46,221 nucleotides of DNA from RYN-431 sp036388295. GTDB lineage: Bacteria; Planctomycetota; Phycisphaerae; Tepidisphaerales; Tepidisphaeraceae. Below the pieces are notes generated by a model. That model worked only from the letters and a program-made list of their open reading frames with translations. It searched no databases and was not told where the DNA came from. The DNA lies in NCBI GenBank assembly GCA_036388295.1, contig DASVSC010000108.1:1-46221 (forward strand). Reading direction: 5' to 3'. Position numbers and translations under genes: made by a program. Below are positions 34,801 to 46,190 of the stretch, piece by piece. The stretch's first letter is position 1, and every line of letters starts with the position of its first letter.

Positions 34801-35012
34801 GATTCGATCGGGACGCTGACGTACTGTTCCACCTCGTCGGCCGCCAGTCCGCCGGCTTCGGTCAGGATCGTCACGGTCGGCGCGTTCAGCTCGGGGAACA
34901 CGTCCACCGGCATGCGCGTCAGCCGCGTGGCCGTGTACGCGACGAGCGCGACGGCCATCAGCACGACCAGGCCCGCGTGCCGCAGGGAAAAGCCGATCAG
35001 GTGCTGCAGCAT
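31830..35012 (-). CDS. CusA/CzcA-family RND heavy-metal efflux pump
   Basis: A 1060-residue inner-membrane proton antiporter, full length for the HME-RND family, with 12 membrane segments and two large periplasmic loops. TM4 carries GELVDDAIIDVEN (401-413), whose acidic residues correspond to the proton-relay Asp/Glu of CzcA; DVFPELNAPTVTI (about 37-49) and YVSVPIESAVNGLPGV are typical HME stretches. The GELVDDAI form differs from the CusA (copper/silver) and the CzcA (DFGxxVDGA) forms and, as far as I know, belongs to pumps for divalent cations such as nickel or cobalt; this is from memory and uncertain. ATG 35012 is three bases after the fusion-protein stop. The last 17 codons (31833-31883), after GYTFLK, contain repeat-like sequence, giving an odd Pro/Gly tail. 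Confidence 0.92.
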   Translation of the reverse strand: MLQHLIGFSLRHAGLVVLMAVALVAYTATRLTRMPVDVFPELNAPTVTILTEAGGLAADEVEQYVSVPIESAVNGLPGVRRVRSASAISLSLVWVEFDWGTDIYRARQFVSERLSAARAALPADAHSEITPVTSITGEIMLLAVSSPDGTTSPLDLRAYAEFDLRNKLLAVPGIAQVSTIGGDLPEYQINVKQDRLALYGLTIGDVTRAARKAHSTASAGYLPDVDRQELPIRQTARVRSVDDLRATIVSFHDNAPVTLGEVADVVLGPAPKRGTAAAQGVPSVVLTIQKSPGTNTLTLTRAVDDALDGIEKSLPRGLVLNRDVFRQTDFINRSIGNVVTVLRDATIIVGFVLILFLLNVRTTIITLTALPLSLAVALMALDFFGLTLNVMTLGGLAVAIGELVDDAIIDVENVFRRLQENGALPLDQRRSAVSVIFDASNEIRSSVVFATVLICVVFLPLMFLEGLEGRFFKPLALTYIISIMASLVVALTVTPALCKLILRPGKLAAHGDGFLVRWLKRGYAPALRWSIRHRALVLGAAVVATGASLLLARTFGTSFLPEFNEGSLTVFLSTPPGTSLAESDRVTAAAERNLITIDGIRSVTRRTGRAERDEHAEPVSNSELEVTLRPDADMRAVRAAVSQVIRDIPGLTVQIGQPIEHRLSHILSGTPAAIAINVFGDDLSALRRIAREIDAELKQLPGTRDVTANREIMVTSLPIRYRHADLAAAGLTPADAAEQVQTALHGETVAQVNQGQRRFDIVVRLHESERQRVDQLRDLLLRGQGGAIVRLSQVADIGPEMTSNLIARENAQRKATISCNVADGYNLGDLVAQVKARVEPIVARRGYAVTFGGQFEAQQSASRTILFAGVGVLVVMVMLLQLSTGSLKVALLVMANLPLALIGGVVAIYLTESPSVVRNTLALFGVGGRYLPPVISIASLVGFITLFGIATRNGILLVNHYRHLQTQENAGFEESVLRGSLERLVPILMTALSAMLGLLPLALALGEAGSELLAPLAVVVLGGLVSSTLLNLFIVPAGYTFLKPAPSPGIHGGADPEPRV
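31863..31880 (-). repeat. partial CCCTCTCCCG-type repeat inside the 3' end of the RND gene
   Basis: AATACCGGGAGAGGGGGC resembles the right half of the dispersed element (GGTACCGGGAGAGGG). Translated on the minus strand it gives part of PAPSPGIHGG, within the pump's extra C-terminal tail. Confidence 0.55.
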
Positions 35013-35015
35013 CGG

Positions 35016-36425
35016 CTAGTCCTCGCCTTCGTGGGCTTCGTGGAACGTGCCGTCGGCGTGGAAGTGGCCGCCTTTTGCGATGCTGCCGCTGGTCGCGACG
35101 AGCAGTTGGTACGCGCCGTCGTGGACGATGTCGTTGCCCTCCGCGACGCCGCTCTGGATGACGACCCAGCGGCCGTCGCTGACGCCGACGTCGGCTTCGA
35201 TGCGAATGGCCTTGTCCGGGTCGCGTGGGTCGCGGCGGAAGAGCACCGGCGTCAGGCCGTCGCGCACCACGCAGGCGGTCGGCACCGCCAGCTCCGGGGC
35301 CGTCGCGCCGGCGAGCGTGATTTCGACGAATCCGCTCAAGCCGTCGATGGCCCAGGGGGCGATGGCCTGCGGCACGACGATCAGGTCAATCGTGCGCGAA
35401 TCGGCGGCGGCCTGCGGGGCGATCAGCAGCGGGCCCGTCATCGGCCGCGTGTCGTCGATGCCCACGCCGGCCGGCGGGACGACGCGCGCCGCTAACCCGT
35501 TGCTCAGGCGGCCGAGGTCGCTTTGGTAGCCGCGGGCGCGGAAGCGAATCTGCTCGGGGGCGACGACCGTCAGCAGCGGCGCAGAGGCATCGACGTACGC
35601 GCCGCTGGTCACGGACAAAAGGCTGACCACGCCGGCCGCCGTCGCCCGCACTTCGATCGCCGTGAGCAACGCCCAAGCGGGCGCGCCATTTTCGTTCTTG
35701 AGCAGTGCGTCCGCCGGCCGGCCGGTCAGGGAAGCCAGGGTCGACAGCAGCAAATCGTGCTTCTGCCGGGCGGCGGCCAGGTTCGCCGTGACGTCCTTCT
35801 GCCGGGCGTTCAGTTCGGCCTCTTTTTCCAGAGTCTCGGCGAAGCCGGCGCGGGCCGTGGCGAGCGAGGCGTTGGCCGTCGCCAATTCCGCGGCCTGACC
35901 GCCGCCGGCGGTGCGCAGGTCGTTCAACTGCTTCACGCGCTCGGCCCAGAGCCCGACCGACTTTTCGATCTCGCTGTGATGCTTTTCGTGCGCGTCAAAG
36001 AACGGCGGCATGCTGTCGACGGCCGCCTGCGCCAGGGTGACGCCGGCGACCGCGTCGGCCAGTTGCTGCTGCACCTCGCGCAAGCGCGGCGAGTCGATGC
36101 GCGCGAGCAGCCGGCCGGGTTCCACGCGGTCGTACTGGCCGATCAATAGTTCCACGCGACCGCCGGCGACGGCGCGGTATTCGCGTCGCGCGGTCGGCAG
36201 CAATTCGAACGCGCCCGGCAGCCGTAGCGTGCGAGAGACCGGCCGGCTTTCGACCTTCGCGAACGTGAGGCCGAGGTTCTGGCGGACGTTGGCGGGGATG
36301 TCGATCCGGTTCGACGGCGCGGGCGCGGCGGCCGCCGGTTTGGCGGGCGGGGCGGCGGGTTCGCGCCCGCACGCGCTCAACAGCGCAGAACACAAAAGAA
36401 GCGTGACCGTCCATCGGCTTTTCAT
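35016..36425 (-). CDS. CusB/CzcB-type membrane fusion lipoprotein with His-rich tail
   Basis: 469 residues. The start ATG (36425) overlaps the stop of the outer-membrane gene as ATGA; it opens a lipoprotein signal with lipobox LLSAC and Cys19 (MKSRWTVTLLLCSALLSAC). The order is that of periplasmic adaptors: beta-barrel/lipoyl half-motif (RVELLIGQYDRVEPGRLLARID), a long helical hairpin (about 130-240, EKEAELNARQKDVTANLAAARQK), second lipoyl half and beta-barrel (GAYVDASAPLLTVVAPEQI), membrane-proximal domain. The last 17 residues, GHFHADGTFHEAHEGED, hold four histidines and several acidic residues; such tails can bind metal and are not part of the adaptor core. It links the RND pump to the outer-membrane channel. 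The same frame stays open far upstream but is overlapping sequence of another gene. Confidence 0.9.
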   Translation of the reverse strand: MKSRWTVTLLLCSALLSACGREPAAPPAKPAAAAPAPSNRIDIPANVRQNLGLTFAKVESRPVSRTLRLPGAFELLPTARREYRAVAGGRVELLIGQYDRVEPGRLLARIDSPRLREVQQQLADAVAGVTLAQAAVDSMPPFFDAHEKHHSEIEKSVGLWAERVKQLNDLRTAGGGQAAELATANASLATARAGFAETLEKEAELNARQKDVTANLAAARQKHDLLLSTLASLTGRPADALLKNENGAPAWALLTAIEVRATAAGVVSLLSVTSGAYVDASAPLLTVVAPEQIRFRARGYQSDLGRLSNGLAARVVPPAGVGIDDTRPMTGPLLIAPQAAADSRTIDLIVVPQAIAPWAIDGLSGFVEITLAGATAPELAVPTACVVRDGLTPVLFRRDPRDPDKAIRIEADVGVSDGRWVVIQSGVAEGNDIVHDGAYQLLVATSGSIAKGGHFHADGTFHEAHEGED

Positions 36426-37771
36426 CGGACACCTTCTTTGGCTTCGCCGTTCACCGGCGCGTCGCCGGCCAGTTCGGCCAGCTGTGCCGCGGCTTTCGCC
36501 TCGGCCAGCCGTGCGTCGAGCAGGGCAAGCCGGGCCCCGTGCTGGCGCACGAACGCGTCGAGCAGCAGCACGGCGTTGACCTCGCCCATCCCGGCCAGTC
36601 GGTCGGCGTCGCCGGCCTGTTCGTCGGCGGCGGGGACGATCGTGCTTTCGTACAGTTGCCGTTGCCGAACGGCCGTGTCGAAGCGCAGCCGCGCGGCGGC
36701 GAGCGCGCCCGTCTGCGTCTCGATCACCATTTCCAATTTCGTACGTGCCAGCCGGCGATTGGCAGACGCTTCGGCGATGGCGGCCTGGTTGCGGTTCCAG
36801 AGCGGCAGCGGGAGCGACAAACCGAGCAGCACACGCTCGTCCCCTTCGTCGGTGCCGAAGCCGGGGCCGAGGACGAGGTCGGGGTATTGGGCACGAACTT
36901 CGCGCTGCAGCGCGCGTTCGGCCGTTTCGTATTCGGCGGCGGCGGTGCGGATGTCGAAATTGCGCGCGACAAGGGCGGCCGCTTCGACGGGAACGGGTTC
37001 GATCGGCATGGCCGGCACGAAGGTGACGGGGGCGTCGGGCATCAGGCCGAGCGTCGCCAGCAGGTCGAGCCGGAGTTCGGTCAGGCGGGCCGCGCTGGCG
37101 ATCCGTTCCGCCTGCCGCGTGGCCCGTTCGATGCGGAAGAGGCGGGCTTCGATGCGCGTGAGCGCGCCGGCCGTGGCCAGTCGTTCGACCACGCGGTTGA
37201 GCGAATCGAGCCGCCCGATCAGGGCGTCCAGCAATGCCAGCCGCTGCGCCTGCGTCGACCACTCGGCCCAGGTCATTTTCAGTCGCTGGCGCGTGGCCCA
37301 TTCCTGCCCGGCGACGCGGACGAGTTCGGCCGTGTGTTCGGCGGCCGCGCGGCGTTTTTCGGCTTCCAGCCGGCCGGTGAGGGGGAGCGTCAGATTGACG
37401 ACGCCGCCGACGACCCACGGGTCAGCCGCGCCGCTGACGATGCGCTCGGCGTCGACCGCCAGAACCGGGTCGGCCCACCTGCCGGCGTGCGCGGCGCGGG
37501 CCTGCGCGACGCCGCTGGTCAGCCGGGCGACGCGCAGCGCGGGGTTGTAAAGCAGCGCGACGGCTTCGGCCTCGGGGAGGGTCAGGCCGTTCGTGAGATC
37601 GTTTGCGGCGGCGGGCGGCAGTGGCCGTGCGGTGGCGATGCCTTCGGAGCGCGCACGCCACGCCCGGCCGAAGGTTTCGGCGTCGAACGGCTCGGCGCGG
37701 TAGCTCTGGCACCCCGCCAAGAGCAGGGCACAGGCCGGCCAAGTGAGGCGGAGCAGCGGTGACACGCCCAC
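36422..37771 (-). CDS. CusC/CzcC-type outer-membrane efflux lipoprotein (TolC family)
   Basis: 449 residues from GTG 37771, which is preceded by AGGAG at six bases; an alternative GTG at 37798 would add nine residues. Lipobox LLAGC with Cys21 follows a short hydrophobic stretch, as in CusC. Long heptad-rich helices in two related halves (RALQREVRAQYPDLVLGPGF, RLARTKLEMVIETQTGALAAARLR) are the outer-membrane factor signature: GFGTDEGDERVLLGLSLPLPLWNRN is the conserved junction. A trimer should form the barrel and periplasmic tunnel through which the RND pump ejects metal. The stop codon overlaps the fusion protein start. The start is 153 bases below the small His-rich gene, with a repeat copy between. 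Confidence 0.87.
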   Translation of the reverse strand: MGVSPLLRLTWPACALLLAGCQSYRAEPFDAETFGRAWRARSEGIATARPLPPAAANDLTNGLTLPEAEAVALLYNPALRVARLTSGVAQARAAHAGRWADPVLAVDAERIVSGAADPWVVGGVVNLTLPLTGRLEAEKRRAAAEHTAELVRVAGQEWATRQRLKMTWAEWSTQAQRLALLDALIGRLDSLNRVVERLATAGALTRIEARLFRIERATRQAERIASAARLTELRLDLLATLGLMPDAPVTFVPAMPIEPVPVEAAALVARNFDIRTAAAEYETAERALQREVRAQYPDLVLGPGFGTDEGDERVLLGLSLPLPLWNRNQAAIAEASANRRLARTKLEMVIETQTGALAAARLRFDTAVRQRQLYESTIVPAADEQAGDADRLAGMGEVNAVLLLDAFVRQHGARLALLDARLAEAKAAAQLAELAGDAPVNGEAKEGVR

Positions 37772-37860
37772 GGCGGTCTCCTGGTGCGAAGGGTTCACGA
37801 CGGTTTCGGAATGAATCGGCGCTCTGACGAGCGGCCGAGGTGGTGTCGGACGAGGCTTTC

Positions 37861-37888
37861 GGCTCCCTCTCCCGGTACACCTGGAGAT
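37861..37888 (+). repeat. partial CCCTCTCCCG-type repeat upstream of the efflux genes
   Basis: GGCTCCCTCTCCCGGTACAC then CTGGAGAT: the left half of the family with a decayed right arm. It lies between the His-rich gene and the outer-membrane factor gene and may weaken co-transcription. Confidence 0.55.
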
Positions 37889-37924
37889 GAAGCCGAAGGC
37901 CGCTACGCTGAGGCGCGGCGTGCC

Positions 37925-38335
37925 CTAAAAGCGGAGATTGGCCGTGCGGCCGGCCAGTGGCGGCTTGAGCGGCGGCGTGGCGTGATCACTCACGATGGCG
38001 ACGACGATCGACGCGGTGTTCAGCAGCACCGCCGGCTGCGGCAGCTCGGCGTAGGCCGGCGGGGCAACGATCGTGGTGTCGGCGGGCTTGGGGCGCGGCG
38101 CTTTGCGGGAGGCGTCGGGGTGCACGATGTGCGAATGGTCCGGCATGTCCGACCCGGACTCGTGCGTGTGGACATGCACGGCCCACGGGGCCAGAAGAAC
38201 TGGGTGGTCCTCCACGTGGTCCAAGGCCAATGCCGCCGTCCGCTCCTGCTCGTGCCAGATCGTTTCGCAACGCCCGACGACGACGAGCGTCGTGACGTAA
38301 GCCAACAGCAGAAGGATGAGGAGCGTGCGACGCAT
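37925..38335 (-). CDS. small His-rich exported or membrane-anchored protein
   Basis: 136 residues, ATG 38335, no strong ribosome site. Basic MRR, then a hydrophobic segment (TLLILLLLAYVTTLVVV), so it is exported or anchored. Residues about 28-73 contain nine histidines in groups (WHEQ, DHVEDHP, VHVHTHES, DHSHIVHP), with neighbouring Asp/Glu. A second hydrophobic part (VLLNTASIVVAIVSDHATPP) lies near the C-terminus. No family is recognised. The histidine groups and the place just before the outer-membrane factor, fusion protein and pump suggest metal capture or sensing in the periplasm, as in other efflux loci that begin with a small His-rich protein. It starts 76 bases after glgB ends; a hairpin in between separates the two groups. 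Confidence 0.6.
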   Translation of the reverse strand: MRRTLLILLLLAYVTTLVVVGRCETIWHEQERTAALALDHVEDHPVLLAPWAVHVHTHESGSDMPDHSHIVHPDASRKAPRPKPADTTIVAPPAYAELPQPAVLLNTASIVVAIVSDHATPPLKPPLAGRTANLRF

Positions 38336-38383
38336 GCGGGGCGAGGGCGGACTTTACCACCGATCCGGACGCCGGCAAAGACG

Positions 38384-38399
38384 GGCCGGCGATCCGGCC
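38384..38399 (-). terminator. hairpin ending the glgE-treS-glgB run
   Basis: GGCCGG, loop CGAT, CCGGCC: a short GC-rich stem. Read on the minus strand it is followed by CGTCTTT. It lies 12 bases after the glgB stop codon and before the His-rich gene, so it is a plausible but weak terminator. Confidence 0.4.
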
Positions 38400-38411
38400 G
38401 TCGTTCCTTGT

Positions 38412-40366
38412 CTACGCCGTAGCCGTCGTGACCGGCTTCAGGATCACCGCCCCCAGCGGCGGCAGCCGCAAGGTGAGCGAGCGGGCCCAGTGGTGGTGCG
38501 GCAGGGGCGAAGCTTCGATGTCGCCTAAGTTGCCCTGGCCGCTGCCCCAGTAGGTGGTGGCGTCGCTGTTGAGCACTTCGCGCCACAGGCCGCCGACGGG
38601 GACGCCGACGAGGTAATTGTCGCGCGGCACCGGCGTGTGATTCACCGCGATCAGCAGCACGTCTTTCGGGTCGCGGGCGCGGCGCAGGAACACCGTCACG
38701 CTTTGGGCCGAGTCGTTGGCATCGACCCATTCGAAGCCGAACGATTCGCAGTCGCCCTCGTGCAGGGCGGGCTCGGCGCGGTACAGGCGGTTGAGGTCGT
38801 CGACCAATTGCTGCACGCCCTTGTGGCTGGCCCACCAGAGCAGGTTCCAGTCGAGGCTTTTGTCGTGGTTCCACTCGGCCCATTGGCCGAACTCGCCGCC
38901 CATGAACAGCAGTTTTTTGCCGGGCTGCGTCCATTGGTTGACCAGCAGGAGGCGCAGGTTGGCGAACTGCTGCCAGGTGTCGCCGGGCTGGCGGCTGAGC
39001 AGCGATCCCTTCAGGTGCACCACTTCGTCGTGGCTGAGCGGCAGCACGTAGTTTTCCGCGTACTGGTACATGCTGCGGAACGTCAACAGGCCTTGGTTGT
39101 AGCTGCGGTAGACGGGGTTCTGCTTAAAGTAGCGCAGGGTGTCGTTCATCCACCCCATGTCCCACTTGTAGCCGAAGCCCAGGCCGCCGGCGTAGAGCGG
39201 GCGGCTGACCATCGGGTAGGCGGTCGATTCCTCGGCGATGGTCTGCACGCCGGGGAACTGGCCGTAGACTTCCTTGTTCATCTGGCGGAGGAAGTCGATG
39301 GCTTCCAGATTCTCGCGGCCGCCGTATTGGTTGGGGATCCACTCGCCGGCGTTTCGGCCGTAGTCGAGGTAGAGCATGCTCGCGACGGCGTCCACGCGCA
39401 GGGCGTCGATGTGATATTTGTCGAGCCAGAAGATCGCGCTGCTGAGCAGGAAGGCGCGCACTTCGTTGCGGCCGTAGTTGAAGATCGCGCTTTTCCAGTC
39501 GGGGTGAAAGCCTTTGCGCGGGTCGGCGTGTTCGAACAGGTGCGTGCCGTCGAAATAGCCCAGGCCGTGCGCGTCTTCGGGGAAGTGGCTGGGCACCCAG
39601 TCGAGGATGACGCCGATGCCGGCCTGGTGCAGGGTGTCGATGAGGTACATCAGATCCTGCGGCGTGCCGAAGCGGCTGGTGGGGGCGAAGAACCCGGTCG
39701 TCTGGTAGCCCCAGCTGCCGTAGAACGGGTGTTCCATGACGGGCAGGAACTCCACGTGCGTGAACGCGCGTTGCGTTAAGTATTCCGCCAGCTTCGGGGC
39801 CAGCTCGCGGTAGGTCAGGGAGCGATTTTCTTCCTCGGGCACGCGCATCCAGGAGCCGACGTGCATTTCATAAATGCTCATCGGCTTGTCGAGCTTCTGC
39901 TTCTCGGCGCGCTGGGCCATCCAGTCGCTGTCGTTCCAGGTGTAGTCGAGGGTGTGGACGATCGACTCCTTGCGCGGGGCCGTGGCGTGCATGAAGCCGA
40001 ACGGGTCGACCTTATCGACGGTGTACCCTTCGAAGCGCGAGGCGATGTGGAACTTGTAGTACGAGCCTTTGGCGGCGTCGGGGACTTCGGCTTCCCACAG
40101 GCCGCTGCTGCCGCGCATGCGCATGGGGTGGCGGCCTTTGTCCCAGCCGTTGAAGTCGCCGATGACCGCGACGTACTCGGCATTCGGCGCCCAGACGCCG
40201 AAGCGCACGCCGCCGCCCGGCAGCACGTGCGCGCCGAGCTTTTCGTACAGACGGCTGTGCGTGCCTTCGTTGAACAAATGCAGGTCGTGGTCGCCTAAGA
40301 GCGAGGCGTCGACCACTTCGGGGGCCGGCGCGACGCGCTTCAATCCGGTGTCACTGGCAGTACGGC

Positions 40367-40370
<4 letters not shown>
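38412..40370 (-). CDS. glgB: 1,4-alpha-glucan branching enzyme GlgB
   Basis: A 652-residue GH13 enzyme that moves a stretch of alpha-1,4-glucan to an alpha-1,6 position, creating branches. A CBM48 domain (about 45-135, FGVWAPNAEYVAVIGDFNGW) precedes the catalytic barrel. Nucleophile Asp327 (IDALRVDAVASMLYLDY), acid/base Glu380 (TIAEESTAYP) and DWVPSHFPED are as in Escherichia coli GlgB. The size lacks the extra N1 domain of the 730-residue enzymes, as in many bacteria. Start ATG 40370 overlaps the stop of treS (ATGA), so it is translationally coupled. Last gene of the three; glgA and glgC are not present, in line with a GlgE-based route. Confidence 0.96.
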
Positions 40371-43870
<3,500 letters not shown>

Positions 43871-43890
43871 CCGTCGCTCCCTGCGTCGTG

Positions 43891-45942
43891 TTAGATAAAG
43901 TATTCAAAATCGAACTCGGTCCGCGCGTGCCGTCGGATGGCGAACACGTGGGCGGGCAATGAGCCCGGGTCCAGTTTGACCACCGAATGATGTCCTTGCC
44001 AGCGGTAACGCGCGCCGGTGAGCAAATCGTGCGCCTGGAACGGCCGGTCCGGGGTCAGCCCCATGGCCGTCAGGTTCAGGTCCAGGTTGCCCCATTGCGT
44101 GTGGTACGGGTCGGTGTTGGCCACGACCAGAATCGTGTCAGTCCCCTGTGTTTTGCTGAAACAGAGGACGTTCGGATTGTCGACCGTGTGGAACGTCAGG
44201 CCGCGGTCGTGCTGCAGGGCGGGGTGCTCCTTTCGAATCCGGTTCAGACGCATCAGCAAATCGGCCAGCGAATCGCCACGATTCAGGTCCCAGCTGCGCA
44301 GCTGGTATTTTTCCGAATCAAGGTATTCCTCTTTGCCCGGCGCGACGGGCTGGTGGTCCATCAGCTCGAACGCGGGCCCGTAGACGCCGTAGCTGGCGAA
44401 CAGCGTGGCGGCCAGGATCGCCCGGACGATTGGGGCCGAGCGGGCATCGGTCTGCAAATACTCCGGCAGAATGTCCGGCGTGTTCGGCCAGGCGTTCGGG
44501 CGGAAAAAGTCGACCGTCGGCTCGGCCGTTAGTTCGGTGAGGTATTCTTTGAGGCCCGCCGGGTCGTTCCGCCACGAGAAATACGTGTACGACTGCGTGA
44601 ACCCGAGCTTGCCGAGGCGGTACATGATCTTCGGCCGCGTGAACGCCTCGGCCAGGAACAGCACGTCGGGGTTCTTTTGCTTCACCTCGCCGATGAGCCA
44701 TTCCCAGAACGGGAACGGCTTGGTGTGCGGGTTATCGACGCGGAACACGCGCACGCCGCGTTCGACCCAGAACAGCGTGACGCGCAGCAGTTCGTCCCAC
44801 AGGGCTTGGAAATTCTTGCACTCGAAGTCGAACGGATAAATGTCCTGGTACTTCTTCGGCGGGTTCTCGGCGTACTGGATCGTGCCGTCCGGCCGGTGGC
44901 GGAACCATTCGGGGTGCTGCTTCACGTACGGATGGTCCGGCGAGCACTGGAACGCCAGATCGAGCGCCAGATCAATGCCGCGTCCGTCGCACGCTTTCAC
45001 CAGACGGTCGAAGTCGGCGAACGTGCCGAGGTCGGGGTGGATCGCGTCGTGCCCGCCTTCCGGGCCGCCGATGGCCCAGGGGCTGCCGACGTCGCCGGGC
45101 TGGGCCTGCGGGTTGTTGTTCTTTCCCTTGCGGAACGCCCGCCCGATCGGGTGGATCGGCGGCAGGTAGAGCACGTCGAAGCCCAAACGGCTGACGTAAT
45201 CCAGACGCGCCTCGACGTCGCGCAGCGTGCCGTGCTTGCCCGGCTCGCTGGAGGCCGAACGCGGGAAGAACTCATACCAGCTGCTGAACCGCGCCTTGGG
45301 CCGGTCGACCCAGATCGGCAGCGGGCGGCCCCACTCGGTGACGAACTTGCGCGGCGCGTGGCGACGCATCACGTCCTGCAGCGACACGTCGAGCGCGGCC
45401 TGCGTCGCCCGGCCCTTGTCGTCGGACCGCAGCGCCGTCGCCGCGGCCGACAACCGGCTGGCCACGTCGCCCTGCGTCTGCCCGGCCGCTTCTTCGACCA
45501 GTTGCGCGCCGATCAGCAAATCCACCGACACGTCCTGCCCGGCGTTCACACGCTTCTGCAGGTCGTAGCGCCAGGTGCCGAAGGAGTCGACCCAGGCCGC
45601 CACCGTGTATTCCATCATGCCGACGGCGTAAACCGTGATTTCACCCATCCAGCGGTCGTTGACCGTGGGCGTCATGTCCACTTCGCTCCACGCGCCGGTT
45701 TGCCCGGTGCGGTACCGCAGGGCGACGGCGATTTTGTCGTGCCCGTCGGTGAACGCGTCGGCCTCGATGCGGACGACTTCGCCGGTCGCGCGTTTGGCAG
45801 CGAACCGGCCGGTGTCGACGTTCGGGACCAGGTTTTCGATCACCACCCGCGACTGCCCGGCCGTCCGGTCGGGCCGGCGCAGCGGGTCGTTCGTTGGCGC
45901 AATCGGTTGCAGTGCCGTCGGGGATGGGGTGAGGCCGGTCAT
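43891..45942 (-). CDS. glgE: alpha-1,4-glucan:maltose-1-phosphate maltosyltransferase GlgE
   Basis: 683 residues from ATG 45942; a GTG 18 bases upstream is the alternative, and no clear ribosome site is visible for either. GH13 subfamily 3: nucleophile Asp403 in RVFRVDNPHTKPFPFWEW, acid/base Glu432 in LFLAEAFTRPKIM, and the long GlgE-specific stretch YLPPIHPIGRAFRKGKNN. The N-terminal about 180 residues form an Ig-like domain and a helical insert (VASRLSAAATALRSDD). GlgE adds maltosyl units from maltose 1-phosphate to the non-reducing end of alpha-glucans. It heads the operon with the gene making its substrate and the branching enzyme. Confidence 0.96.
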   Translation of the reverse strand: MTGLTPSPTALQPIAPTNDPLRRPDRTAGQSRVVIENLVPNVDTGRFAAKRATGEVVRIEADAFTDGHDKIAVALRYRTGQTGAWSEVDMTPTVNDRWMGEITVYAVGMMEYTVAAWVDSFGTWRYDLQKRVNAGQDVSVDLLIGAQLVEEAAGQTQGDVASRLSAAATALRSDDKGRATQAALDVSLQDVMRRHAPRKFVTEWGRPLPIWVDRPKARFSSWYEFFPRSASSEPGKHGTLRDVEARLDYVSRLGFDVLYLPPIHPIGRAFRKGKNNNPQAQPGDVGSPWAIGGPEGGHDAIHPDLGTFADFDRLVKACDGRGIDLALDLAFQCSPDHPYVKQHPEWFRHRPDGTIQYAENPPKKYQDIYPFDFECKNFQALWDELLRVTLFWVERGVRVFRVDNPHTKPFPFWEWLIGEVKQKNPDVLFLAEAFTRPKIMYRLGKLGFTQSYTYFSWRNDPAGLKEYLTELTAEPTVDFFRPNAWPNTPDILPEYLQTDARSAPIVRAILAATLFASYGVYGPAFELMDHQPVAPGKEEYLDSEKYQLRSWDLNRGDSLADLLMRLNRIRKEHPALQHDRGLTFHTVDNPNVLCFSKTQGTDTILVVANTDPYHTQWGNLDLNLTAMGLTPDRPFQAHDLLTGARYRWQGHHSVVKLDPGSLPAHVFAIRRHARTEFDFEYFI

Positions 45943-46011
45943 GCGCCGGACTATATGCACCGACCCCCGGCAGCATCGCGGGTGAAAATCGGTAAAGCCG
46001 GAGAAACCTCG

Positions 46012-46055
46012 GGTTCCCTCTCCCGGTACGCCGGGAGAGGGTTAGGGTGAGGGCC
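46012..46055 (+). repeat. full CCCTCTCCCG-type dispersed repeat
   Basis: GGTTCCCTCTCCCGGTACGC, then CGGGAGAGGGTTAGGGTGAG and GGC. This is the best-preserved copy in the window: stem CCCTCTCCCG/CGGGAGAGGG with a short GTACGC-type loop, followed by GTTAGGGTGAGGGC. Confidence 0.8.
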
Positions 46056-46157
46056 GAGCGTCAGGACGGCCGAAGCGTCAGAATGTAACGTTTTGACGCC
46101 TGACTTGTGGGGCGGCGACGTCTTTCGTCGAACATCGAAAGGAAAGAAGATTCCACC

Positions 46158-46190
46158 ACGGAGGCACGGAGGAGGTACGGAGGCACGGAG
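46158..46190. repeat. short direct repeats ACGGAGGCACGGAG
   Basis: The 14-mer ACGGAGGCACGGAG occurs at 46158-46171 and again at 46177-46190, offset by 19 bases, within a purine-rich run. Purine-rich repeats of the CACGGAGGCACGGAG kind are scattered in planctomycete-type genomes (general knowledge). Confidence 0.6.

Noticed and set aside
36426..37418. Upstream extension of the membrane-fusion protein frame
   Set aside because: The frame overlaps the outer-membrane factor gene and is Arg-rich without signal; the ATGA junction and lipoprotein signal fix the start at 36425.
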